Positions 1 through 6,755 of a stretch of DNA of 12,597 nt are shown one piece after another. The position numbers and the translations under genes were made by a program. Numbering within the stretch: position 1 is the first letter of the stretch; every line of letters starts with the position of its first letter. Under the pieces are notes generated by a model. That model was not told where the DNA came from. It saw only the letters and a list, made by a program, of their open reading frames with translations, and ran no database searches. The DNA comes from Bacillota bacterium (GTDB lineage Bacteria > Bacillota > Clostridia > Acetivibrionales > DSM-1351), in contig JAEWAX010000092.1 of the NCBI GenBank assembly GCA_023391425.1, positions 1-12,597 on the forward strand, given 5' to 3'.

Positions 1-1435
1 CCTCCAACACTTGATCAAAGCCTTCTATATTTTTGCTTTGGTTCTTTAATATCCACTCTTCTGATTCTCTTATGAAATTGTTTAACATTTTATATAAATC
101 ATTTAATTCATCCTTGCTTACAATGAAACCCTCTTCGGAGCATTGTTTTCTCAGAGCAACCATATAGGAATTTATCTTACTAAGTTGTTTTGCTATCTTG
201 GGCTGCCTTTCCTTCATTATCTTCTTAGCTTCCCAAAATGCTGACTTACTAATCTGAGCAGAAAACATTTCCCTAGCTCTATCCACCAGATTGTGTGCCT
301 CGTCTATGAGAAATGCGTAGTCTCCATTATTACTTAAAAAGAATCTCTTTAAATATACTCTTGGGTCAAAAACATAATTGTAGTCACAAATAACACCATC
401 AGCCCATAGCGATAAATCAAGTGCAAATTCAAAGGGGCAAACTTTATGTTTTAATGCGTATTCTTCAATAATATCACGAGATAGATTCTCTTTATTCTTT
501 AAAATATCTATCAGAGCAGCATTTACTCTATTAAAATGACCTTTTGCATATTCACAAAAGTCTGGATTACAGCTTCCCTCTTTATTGAAGCAAATTTTAT
601 CCTTAGCAGTCAGCGTAATAGTTCTAAACCTAAGTCCTTCGCATCTCATTTTTGAGAAAGCCTCTTCTGCTACTTGCCTAGTAATAGTTTTAGCTGTTAA
701 ATAAAATATTTTTGAAATATGCTGCTCTCCAACAGCTTTCACAGCAGGAAATAGCGTAGAAATAGTCTTTCCAATACCTGTTGGGGCTTGAACAAAGAGC
801 TTTTTCTCTTGCATAATAGTTTTGTACACTGCTACAGCCAGCTCTCTTTGACCCTTTCGATAGGTTTCAAAGGGAAATTGCAAACTTTTGATAGAGATGT
901 CCCTTTGAGTATTCCATCCATCTTGCATGCTTGCCCAAATGAAATATTTGTTTACTAATTGATTCATAAAGGTTTGTAATTCTACAAGCTGAAATTGCTT
1001 TCTTATATGCATTATCTCTTCTGTATCTATTTGAAAGTAGGTCAATTGAACACAAATCTCTGGAAGTTCATTCATTGTAGCATAAATAAAGGCATAGCAT
1101 TGTGCTTGTGCCCAGTGTAGCAAGCTAAAATCCTCATCTATATATTCAAGTGGTCGCGAGGTAGATTTTATTTCATCAATTACAATGCCTTCCGGTTCTG
1201 ATATTATACCATCAGCACGTCCTTCAATTTTAATTACAAAACCTTCAATTTCATAATCAAAGGACAAGTAAACTTCTTTACTATAATTATCTCCACTTTC
1301 CTTCTGAATTTTCTGATGAATTCTAGTACCTTCTAGCATTCTAGTTGATGAAACAAGCCTATTGTCAATATCCCCCGACCTAAGTAGCAATTCAACTAAA
1401 TTTCTGATTGAAATCCTTATTTGTGCTTTTTCCAT
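1..1435 (-). CDS. PD-(D/E)XK nuclease + XPD/DinG-type Fe-S DNA helicase fusion, 3' end cut by window
   Basis: An open frame of 478 codons runs from an ATG at 1435 off the left edge, so the C-terminal helicase half is missing. AAGGA sits 6 bases before the ATG. Residues 1-170 look like a Cas4/AddB-type PD-(D/E)XK nuclease: H40, D75 in GRADG, E88-x-K90 in DEIKST and Q110-x3-Y114. Residues 185-478 are the start of a superfamily 2 Rad3/XPD helicase: Walker A APTGIGKT (217-224), four cysteines spaced as an XPD Fe-S cluster (C282, C289, C294, C333) and a DEAH box (378-381). Known relatives are ATP-dependent 5'-3' helicases acting on damaged or structured DNA; the nuclease fusion is typical of firmicute DinG-like proteins, and I infer a DNA repair role. 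A LexA box upstream supports SOS control. Domain calls are firm; the exact substrate is unknown. Confidence 0.92.
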   Translation of the reverse strand, partial: MEKAQIRISIRNLVELLLRSGDIDNRLVSSTRMLEGTRIHQKIQKESGDNYSKEVYLSFDYEIEGFVIKIEGRADGIISEPEGIVIDEIKSTSRPLEYIDEDFSLLHWAQAQCYAFIYATMNELPEICVQLTYFQIDTEEIMHIRKQFQLVELQTFMNQLVNKYFIWASMQDGWNTQRDISIKSLQFPFETYRKGQRELAVAVYKTIMQEKKLFVQAPTGIGKTISTLFPAVKAVGEQHISKIFYLTAKTITRQVAEEAFSKMRCEGLRFRTITLTAKDKICFNKEGSCNPDFCEYAKGHFNRVNAALIDILKNKENLSRDIIEEYALKHKVCPFEFALDLSLWADGVICDYNYVFDPRVYLKRFFLSNNGDYAFLIDEAHNLVDRAREMFSAQISKSAFWEAKKIMKERQPKIAKQLSKINSYMVALRKQCSEEGFIVSKDELNDLYKMLNNFIRESEEWILKNQSKNIEGFDQVLE

Positions 1436-1586
1436 AGTATATCCTTGTATATTTTATAGAAGACTTTGTTCGGATGTAATTTTTACTCCACCTAAACACC
1501 AGTCGCACTTATCCCATATCATAACGATGCTTATCCGCCTCTTGAAGAAGATGGGGTATTAGCAGAGCTAGACATATGATAAATAC

Positions 1587-1600
1587 CGAACATTTGTTTA
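1587..1600 (-). promoter_or_regulatory. LexA (SOS) box upstream of the nuclease-helicase
   Basis: The plus-strand word CGAACATTTGTTTA matches 12 of 14 positions of the Bacillus LexA/DinR consensus CGAACRNRYGTTYC and contains the clostridial core GAAC-N4-GTTT. It lies directly downstream of the predicted -10 of the helicase promoter, so bound LexA would cover the transcription start. About 150 bases separate it from the helicase ATG. The neighbouring metallophosphoesterase gene runs in the same direction and ends at 1724, so the helicase is the only gene this box can serve. Confidence 0.65.
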
Positions 1601-1607
1601 CTATACT

Positions 1608-1636
1608 AATATACATGTTTTATAGTGGTGATTCAA
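1608..1636 (-). promoter_or_regulatory. sigma-A promoter for the nuclease-helicase
   Basis: On the minus strand TTGAAT (1631-1636) is followed after exactly 17 bases by TATATT (1608-1613). Each matches 4-5 of 6 sigma-A consensus positions. The predicted start is near 1601, giving a leader of about 165 bases that contains the LexA box at its beginning. The same leader has two tiny frames with start codons, 1531-1575 (14 codons) and 1454-1522 (22 codons, with a C-x2-C). Neither has a well-spaced ribosome binding site, so they are not called as genes. Confidence 0.55.
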
Positions 1637-1723
1637 TGTTTTTTTATAAACAGAGTTCTTGGCTTTAAGTATCCAGAGTCGTAGCGACACTTTACTGAAG
1701 AGCCTGAATTTCCTGATTGAGTT

Positions 1724-2668
1724 TTATTTGCATTTCAAAGTAACCACAACAACTTCAGGAGGATTTAGAATTTTGGGTACTGGTACGTTATTTCCTAAAC
1801 CTCTACTAACTATCATAGTTGTTCCATCATCAATGTATTTTCCATCTGTATATTTAGGTAACCACTGACGATCTTTTTGTGGTGAAACTAATCCTCCAAT
1901 AAAAGGAAGCTGCACCTGACCACCATGCATATGTCCTGCCAAAACCAATTGAAAACCGTTACCTTTTATAATATCAAACATATTTGCCCTATGAAACAAC
2001 AAAATATTATAGCCTGTATCTATCTGTAATCCACTCATTTCTTGTTTAAGATATCTCTCTGCATTAGTATCATTTGATATATCCGGGTCATCAATTCCAA
2101 ATAAGTTTATATGTGAATTACCACGTTTAAGTGTTACTTTCTCGTTTTCCAACAAAATTACACCTTTGTCTTTAAGCATTTGTTGCATACTATTAAAATT
2201 CTTATACCAAACATCATGGTTTCCTGATACAGAATAAACTGGTGCAATTAAAACCAGTCGTGATACCAGTTTACTAACTGAGCTTAAATTTTTAGCTGTC
2301 TCATCTATAAGATCCCCCGTTAGAACTATTATATCAGGCTTTTCGATTGTTACTTTTTGAATTAATTTTACAGTTCCACCATTAAAGCTACCAGTATGAA
2401 AATCTGATATTTGCAATATTTTATAGCCGTCAAACTCAGCTGGAAGTCTATTTGATTTAATACTATAGTGTGTAATTCCAATATTCGATGAGAAATAGAA
2501 TAGACTAATTACAAATAACACATTAGCAATCAAAACCACAAGAATTCCAATTCCCGTGCTTTTATGCTTAACTGATTTTCTTTTCGAATAGCTTAAAAAA
2601 CTAAACGCAACTATATTCCATGCAATAATTAAAAGAAATATAATGCTGCTAATATTAATGCCTCTCAT
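1724..2668 (-). CDS. membrane-anchored metallophosphoesterase (YkuE/YaeI-like)
   Basis: The protein is 314 residues. An upstream ATG at 2698 would add ten residues, but AGAGGGG sits 6 bases before the ATG at 2668, so that start is preferred. Two membrane segments (about residues 5-27 and 39-60) precede a calcineurin-like phosphoesterase domain. All metal-binding motifs are present: D89-x-H91, G118-D119, GNHD (149-152), H226 and GHMHGGQ (245-251). The late RGLG and NPPE motifs are typical of the YkuE/YaeI group. These are two-metal phosphodiesterases or phosphatases; I infer an outward-facing catalytic domain acting on a lipid or envelope phosphoester. The true substrate cannot be told from sequence. 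It has its own promoter, so it is probably transcribed alone. Confidence 0.9.
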   Translation of the reverse strand: MRGINISSIIFLLIIAWNIVAFSFLSYSKRKSVKHKSTGIGILVVLIANVLFVISLFYFSSNIGITHYSIKSNRLPAEFDGYKILQISDFHTGSFNGGTVKLIQKVTIEKPDIIVLTGDLIDETAKNLSSVSKLVSRLVLIAPVYSVSGNHDVWYKNFNSMQQMLKDKGVILLENEKVTLKRGNSHINLFGIDDPDISNDTNAERYLKQEMSGLQIDTGYNILLFHRANMFDIIKGNGFQLVLAGHMHGGQVQLPFIGGLVSPQKDRQWLPKYTDGKYIDDGTTMIVSRGLGNNVPVPKILNPPEVVVVTLKCK

Positions 2669-2701
2669 TATAGCCCCTCTACAAAAGATAGTGTCCATAT
2701 T

Positions 2702-2730
2702 ATTCTATATAATTGCCAACGTTTTATCAA
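2702..2730 (-). promoter_or_regulatory. sigma-A promoter for the metallophosphoesterase
   Basis: TTGATA (2725-2730) and TAGAAT (2702-2707) on the minus strand each match 5 of 6 consensus bases and are exactly 17 bases apart. The start would fall close to 2695, leaving a leader of about 27 bases before the ATG at 2668. A start there would leave out the longer frame's ATG at 2698, which supports the shorter protein. Confidence 0.55.
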
Positions 2731-2822
2731 ATGAAACTAAACTCATAATACTGTTGTATTCCATATCTGTCTGAAATATTGGTTATGTTTTTTAAGGATT
2801 ATGCTTATATATATGTTTAAAC

Positions 2823-4079
2823 TTAACACTTTTGTGATGGCGCTATCACTAACTTTTTTCTTATTCTTCTTAACAACTCATATATAGCAAGAGTAAATAT
2901 ATAGGACAATACAACTACCAAAAGATATTTAATATATACATTCAATTTTGTAGTAACTAAAAAATATGAAAAAACGCTTACAGGTAAGAAATGTATCAAA
3001 TAATAAGTAAATGATGCTTTATTTAGATAACTTAATAAGGCACTTTTTCTATTCAAATATTTTCTCCCTACTTCCAGCAATACGATTATTGCTGAGCATT
3101 CATACGCACCTCTTATTATAAGCCATAAAAGTCCATATAAGTTCATCGCTGAGCTTAACTGGTTAAACATATAATATATAATCATAAGTAAAGGCGTACC
3201 AATTAATAAAACGATTGTCGCGTACTTAAGTAAACTCCTTACCCGTTCTTGTATCTGGAGATTAGAAGCATATACAAACCCAAAAACAAACATACTTGAA
3301 TATATAACGTCATTCGCCCAGTCTCCAATTATAGTTTGTGTTCCAGAAGAAATAGGCCTCAGAATTAATTCCAACAAACAGATATATCCAATAGGAATTA
3401 ATACTTTATTACCTTTGCATAATGATGAACATAAATTGTTTAACCTAGTCTTATCACTTAACCACTTCGTAAATAAAGGTAGGCAAAATAATGAAATTAA
3501 AAACAGGTATAATAAAAACCATAAATGACCATAGCCCAAATAATATACTATTTTCTTTGAGAAAAACTGCGGTACGAAATGTAGAAAGTCACCAGAAAAC
3601 CCATTATGAAGTCCTTTTGTATAGGCCTGTATAGGGCAAAGTAAAAGAAATCCTAATATGAAAGGCAGTAATAGTTTTTTTCTTCTTTCTATCTTGTATT
3701 CACTTTTATCTCTGTGCTTAAGTGCATAAAAAGTTCCAATACCAGATAAGAAAAACAATAATGTCATAAAGAAATTATCTAAAATAGCAGTAATTGTGGT
3801 GAAAGGTATCACCCTAATATCCTTAATTGGACTTTTAATGTATACGTCCCCTATTACTGTATAGGTCAAAGCACCATGAAATGGAATTAAAGTTAATATT
3901 ACAAGAACCCTTAGCCAGTCAATATAGTACAATCTTTGATTCTTTGTCTCATGCTTAGTTTCTTGCCAAACTTCTGGCTTTATCTCATGCCTCAAATCTT
4001 GTGCGACTTCTGGATTTATCTCATGCCTCAGTTCTTGTGCAACTTCTTGTTTTATCTCTTGGTTCATTTTTTCCTTCAT
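2823..4079 (-). CDS. membrane acyltransferase, acyltransferase-3 family, with N-terminal 12-residue repeats
   Basis: The protein is 418 residues with about ten hydrophobic segments from residue 52 onward. It begins the membrane part with YYIDWLRVLV and has the family's R-x10-H signature (R57, H68). FLSGIGTFYAL and GHLWFLLYLF resemble the OpgC/OafA-like integral membrane acyltransferases that add acyl groups (acetyl, succinyl) to glucans, sugars or surface polymers. The acceptor is unknown. The cytoplasmic N terminus (residues 8-43) is three near-identical 12-residue units rich in E, Q, K and H, encoded by 36-bp DNA repeats; most relatives start almost at the YYIDW motif. GGGAG lies 5 bases before ATG 4079. 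A second AAGGA-ATG pair at codon 5 gives nearly the same protein. A TTGACA at 4169-4174 has no well-spaced -10. Confidence 0.88.
   Translation of the reverse strand: MKEKMNQEIKQEVAQELRHEINPEVAQDLRHEIKPEVWQETKHETKNQRLYYIDWLRVLVILTLIPFHGALTYTVIGDVYIKSPIKDIRVIPFTTITAILDNFFMTLLFFLSGIGTFYALKHRDKSEYKIERRKKLLLPFILGFLLLCPIQAYTKGLHNGFSGDFLHFVPQFFSKKIVYYLGYGHLWFLLYLFLISLFCLPLFTKWLSDKTRLNNLCSSLCKGNKVLIPIGYICLLELILRPISSGTQTIIGDWANDVIYSSMFVFGFVYASNLQIQERVRSLLKYATIVLLIGTPLLMIIYYMFNQLSSAMNLYGLLWLIIRGAYECSAIIVLLEVGRKYLNRKSALLSYLNKASFTYYLIHFLPVSVFSYFLVTTKLNVYIKYLLVVVLSYIFTLAIYELLRRIRKKLVIAPSQKC
3951..4058 (-). repeat. three 36-bp in-frame tandem repeats
   Basis: Three consecutive 36-bp units encode EIKQEVAQELRH, EINPEVAQDLRH and EIKPEVWQETKH near the N terminus of the acyltransferase. 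The first two DNA units are most alike and the third has diverged (WQETKH). A partial fourth unit (ETKNQ) leads into the first membrane segment. A charged, likely helical or coiled-coil cytoplasmic tail is the inferred product. The unit is a multiple of three, so copy number could change without breaking the frame. Confidence 0.85.
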
Positions 4080-4199
4080 TTATTCTCCCATGGTATTTAC
4101 TGCTTTATCTTCAATACACATAATAATGTTCTATAATCTATATCCGTGAAATAAAAGTAATAATCTTGTGTCAATATCTTTAATTACATTGTTAAGCCG

Positions 4200-4286
4200 T
4201 TATTCATCAACAAATCCAACGCTCTTATAGCAGTGATGAGCAGAAGGGAATATATTTAGCATCACTTGATTTGTATGGTCTTTATC
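4200..4286 (-). pseudogene. 3' remnant of a GNAT acetyltransferase gene
   Basis: Minus-strand translation of this gap gives 28 residues and a stop, including NQVMLNIFPSAHHCY and HHCYKSVGFVDE. This is the classic end of a GNAT N-acetyltransferase (the motif B helix with YxSxGF). Stop codons lie just upstream in the same frame and no start or acetyl-CoA loop precedes it, so most of the gene is lost. It sits directly downstream of the STAS-like gene. The intact GNAT at 5519-5992 has a different ending, so this is not a copy of it. Recognition is from motif memory only. Confidence 0.6.
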
Positions 4287-4311
4287 TTATCATTTAACTC
4301 TCCTATATTTT

Positions 4312-4707
4312 CTATTTTACTAGCCACTCTTTTGCCTTCTCATAATCATTATTAAAACTATATGCAAATGAAACACTTTCTTTTTCTAATATAGCTTTCA
4401 TGAGCTTTTTAGCAGTATGATTTAGTCCAACAAAAACAACTTTATGTACTGCTTGTTTAGCCTTTGCAAGCTCTGTAACAATAACATTGGCCAAACCTTC
4501 ATCTACTAATGTTTCATTTAAATGTAATGCAATAAGACCTGGTGATGAGGGCATTCTAATAGTCACCATATCTTTTAAAAATTTCTCTATTACAACATCT
4601 GTATGTATATTCAATCTATCAAGTTCTTCACCCCAAATTTCACCACCTGAAAAAGGTAATTTGAAGGACTTTCTTATTATTAACTTTTCTCTTGGTATTT
4701 CTTTCAT
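4312..4707 (-). CDS. small STAS-like (SpoIIAA fold) protein of unknown function
   Basis: The protein is 131 residues and soluble, with no signal peptide. GGAGA lies 6 bases before the ATG. The second half shows the strand-helix order of a STAS domain: a strand LIALHLNE, a helix around EGLANVIVTELAKA, a strand HKVVFVGLN, a helix TAKKLMKAILEK, a strand FAYSF and a final helix YEKAKEWLV. STAS domains act in anti-anti-sigma switches or as regulatory modules. The usual phosphorylated serine in a D-S-G-like motif is not visible; the corresponding stretch reads NETLVDEGLANV, so a partner-switch role is not assured. It starts 45 bases after the CDP-alcohol transferase ends and may be co-transcribed with it. 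The call rests on fold pattern, not clear identity. Confidence 0.6.
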   Translation of the reverse strand: MKEIPREKLIIRKSFKLPFSGGEIWGEELDRLNIHTDVVIEKFLKDMVTIRMPSSPGLIALHLNETLVDEGLANVIVTELAKAKQAVHKVVFVGLNHTAKKLMKAILEKESVSFAYSFNNDYEKAKEWLVK

Positions 4708-4752
4708 GCTCTCTCTCCATAAATTAGTGTTATAAGTAAGTAGTAGAATCTA

Positions 4753-5289
4753 CTAAAAACATTTTGTGAATATACTTGATTTGTTTACTTGCAGTTCTCT
4801 TGAAGTTAGCTGAATAATTAATTCCTCAATTGCCGATATACATGCTATAGCGCAAACTATATACATCAACACAGTAGAATGAATAAACGGGAGCAATATT
4901 GGAACTAGGAATAAAATTAAGCCTGTAATTTTATTCCCATAAGTGTGAAGCATAGCGAAGGTATGATATTTTTTATAAGCTACAATTGTTGATACTACCC
5001 TGATAATAAATATTAAAATAATCCATATGAATATTTCACTTACAGGATTTATGATTGGATAAAGTACAACTAATAACACACCTAGCATTGGCATGTCTGC
5101 CATTGAGTCAAGCTTTTCACCAAGTCTGCTTGTCATCCCGAATTTTCTGGCAATAAATCCATCAATAATATCACTGAGTCCACAAACAATATATATAGCA
5201 TAAAAGGCTATACTCAATGGCTCAATAAAAAATAAAATCACTGAAAAAATTATTCTACTAAACGAAATACAATTTGGTATTGATTTCAA
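4753..5289 (-). CDS. CDP-alcohol phosphatidyltransferase (PgsA/PssA-like), TTG start
   Basis: The protein is 178 residues and polytopic. It has the full family signature D40-x2-D43-G44-x2-A47-R48-x8-G57-x3-D61-x3-D65, which binds Mg2+ and the CDP-diacylglycerol substrate. The enzyme moves a phosphatidyl group from CDP-diacylglycerol to an alcohol (glycerol phosphate, serine, inositol or another lipid head), releasing CMP in the membrane. The acceptor cannot be read from the sequence. The start is TTG at 5289: an in-frame TAG lies immediately before it, GGGAG is about 10 bases upstream, and the encoded start fits the family pattern M-K-x-I-P-N. At 178 residues it is near the size of PgsA. The STAS-like gene follows 45 bases downstream. 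Confidence 0.9.
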   Translation of the reverse strand: MKSIPNCISFSRIIFSVILFFIEPLSIAFYAIYIVCGLSDIIDGFIARKFGMTSRLGEKLDSMADMPMLGVLLVVLYPIINPVSEIFIWIILIFIIRVVSTIVAYKKYHTFAMLHTYGNKITGLILFLVPILLPFIHSTVLMYIVCAIACISAIEELIIQLTSRELQVNKSSIFTKCF

Positions 5290-5320
5290 CTAATTACATC
5301 TCCCATAAAAAAATATCTTG

Positions 5321-5410
5321 TTATAAAATCTGGTATAACCTATAATGTTCTGATAGATTTTGTACAATAATTCCATCTTTAGGACTAAATTGTGCAGCTG
5401 CTATTTTAAT
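5321..5410 (-). pseudogene. 5' remnant of a nitrilase/carbon-nitrogen hydrolase gene
   Basis: The minus strand encodes KIAAAQFSPKDG followed by IIVQNLSEHYRLYQ and a stop, 29 residues in all. This closely resembles the conserved N terminus of carbon-nitrogen hydrolases (first strand K-I-A-x-A-Q-x-x-P, then N-x-x-x-H). The expected ATG is ATT here, with an in-frame TAA just before it. Nothing after residue 29 fits the family, so only the first tenth of the gene survives. It sits just upstream of the CDP-alcohol transferase start. Confidence 0.55.
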
Positions 5411-5518
5411 TTATTCTTTTCCAATTTTATTATGTAGTGTCTTAAATTCTATAAAATTATTAACCTTATTTCCATTGTTACAGTAAATTAAAGATTCATT
5501 CTTTAAAATAATAAATAC

Positions 5519-5992
5519 TTATATAGATATATTTCGCTTTTCTACTGTATAAATTAAACGTGGAATAATTCGTCCCTTTTTAAGAAGAGATTCTACTTCC
5601 CCACTTGGTATTGCACCCATTTTAACATAAAATTCTTTAGCTTGTGGACTTGTTACTATGCTAAACTCTTTTATACCAAGTTTCTTGCAATCTTTAACTA
5701 AATAGTTCCATAATAATTTTCCATAACCCTTACCTATATATTTAGGGTCTATAAAGAAATACTCTAAAGAAGTCTCACTATTTTCAGCAAATAAACCGTA
5801 GAAGCCAACAATATTCTCATCTTCTTCTATAATAACAGTTGGATTTTTATTTATAAATTCTATACTTACATTATAAATAGACTTGAACTTGCTCATATAA
5901 TCAGCATCATATCCCCAATAAGCCTCGGATTCAATAGCTAAATCGGATAAAATATAATATTCTTCAGCTTTAGCACTTCTTATGTTTAGCAT
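5519..5992 (-). CDS. GNAT family N-acetyltransferase
   Basis: The protein is 157 residues, the usual length for a single GNAT domain. Motif A is IDPKYIGKGYGKLLW (81-95), with the G-K-G-Y-G loop that holds the acetyl-CoA pyrophosphate. It is followed by a motif B-like segment PQAKEFYVKMGA (116-127). The N terminus MLNIRSAKAEEYYILSDL is typical. Such enzymes move acetyl from acetyl-CoA to an amine on a small molecule or protein; the acceptor is unknown. The nearest strong purine tract (AAGGGGG) is about 13 bases before the ATG, so translation may be weak. The open frame continues about 36 codons past the stop, which I regard as chance. Confidence 0.88.
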   Translation of the reverse strand: MLNIRSAKAEEYYILSDLAIESEAYWGYDADYMSKFKSIYNVSIEFINKNPTVIIEEDENIVGFYGLFAENSETSLEYFFIDPKYIGKGYGKLLWNYLVKDCKKLGIKEFSIVTSPQAKEFYVKMGAIPSGEVESLLKKGRIIPRLIYTVEKRNISI

Positions 5993-6091
5993 TATCTTAA
6001 ATTTTCCCCCTTAAACTTTGCGTTTTATCCCCGATATTAATCCTCACTAATCAATACTTAGTTAATTTATTTTAAACATTTATATCCTCAT

Positions 6092-6607
6092 TCATTTCTT
6101 AACCTTAGATCTCCATTCATCTGTAATTCTTTTTGCTTCGTCAAGAGTATTTGCGGGTGCAGATATGATAACTGATTCAAAAGAGCCATTAATACCAATA
6201 TCTTTTGGGGCAACACCAAAAATATTTAGTTTATTAATACTTTGAGATAGCCATATATCTCCTATCTGTTTTATTTCAGGTGTACCATCAGTTAAAATTG
6301 TGGAATAAGATAAAATACCAAGTCCGCTGTTTCTATTTTTGAATTTAATATCAATCAATTGATAATCTTTTGTGAAGTCATAGCCCTCAATAATACAAGT
6401 GCCTACATATTTGGAATTAAAGAAAAGAGGTTTGTACAATTTCCCTTTCATAGTAATGTTTATATTTTTAACAATAGTAGGGTCATCTTGACTATATTGT
6501 ACAGCGGGGTAGTTTATATCTATAGTTTTTGGAATACATGAGAGTAAAAGCACAACTATACTCAGTGCTAATAGTAACTTAATCGCTGTTATAATAATTT
6601 TCTTCAT
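6092..6607 (-). CDS. putative lipoprotein of unknown function
   Basis: The protein is 171 residues. A lysine start (MKK) and a long hydrophobic core (residues 4-22) lead to a lipobox L-L-S-C24, so signal peptidase II should cleave before C24 and anchor the protein outside the cell membrane. The ribosome binding site is ideal (AGGAGG, then GATAA, then ATG). The mature part is mostly strands and turns. One late segment, ISAPANTLDEAKRITDEW, suggests an amphipathic helix at the C terminus. I do not recognise a family. No neighbour is an ABC transporter or sensor that would suggest a partner. Lipoprotein status is well supported; the role is unknown. Confidence 0.82.
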   Translation of the reverse strand: MKKIIITAIKLLLALSIVVLLLSCIPKTIDINYPAVQYSQDDPTIVKNINITMKGKLYKPLFFNSKYVGTCIIEGYDFTKDYQLIDIKFKNRNSGLGILSYSTILTDGTPEIKQIGDIWLSQSINKLNIFGVAPKDIGINGSFESVIISAPANTLDEAKRITDEWRSKVKK

Positions 6608-6755
6608 TTATCCCTCCTAGATATAATCCTTGTGTGCCACAGATTTTGTTCAATGCTTTCGCCTCAGTTCGACCTTGAACCAAAATTTCTTGACTAGGTT
6701 CTTAAACGCCAATTGATAATTTTCCATATAGTCAAACATCCATAGAAAAATTTGC

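Noticed and set aside
1362..1562. 66-codon plus-strand frame over the helicase start and leader
   Set aside because: It is antisense to the conserved nuclease N terminus and its leader, has no ribosome site, and its composition is not protein-like.
1673..1697. GTCG-CTA-CGAC hairpin after the metallophosphoesterase as a terminator
   Set aside because: The stem has a mismatch and no T-tract follows.
2669..2698. Ten-residue N-terminal extension of the metallophosphoesterase
   Set aside because: The ribosome site AGAGGGG sits before the inner ATG at 2668, and the predicted transcript starts after the outer ATG.
3936..4136. 66-codon plus-strand frame opposite the 36-bp repeats
   Set aside because: It is a shadow of the repeat-bearing acyltransferase N terminus; the repetitive hydrophobic residues are a by-product of the repeat.
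4169..4174. Perfect TTGACA as a -35 for the acyltransferase
   Set aside because: No acceptable -10 lies 16-18 bases downstream; the sequence there reads TTTCAC.
6613..6755. Open minus-strand frames between the QueG-like and lipoprotein genes (such as MFDYMENYQLAFKNLVKKF)
   Set aside because: No ribosome site and no family recognised; open length is within what chance gives in AT-rich DNA, though a decayed gene is not excluded.
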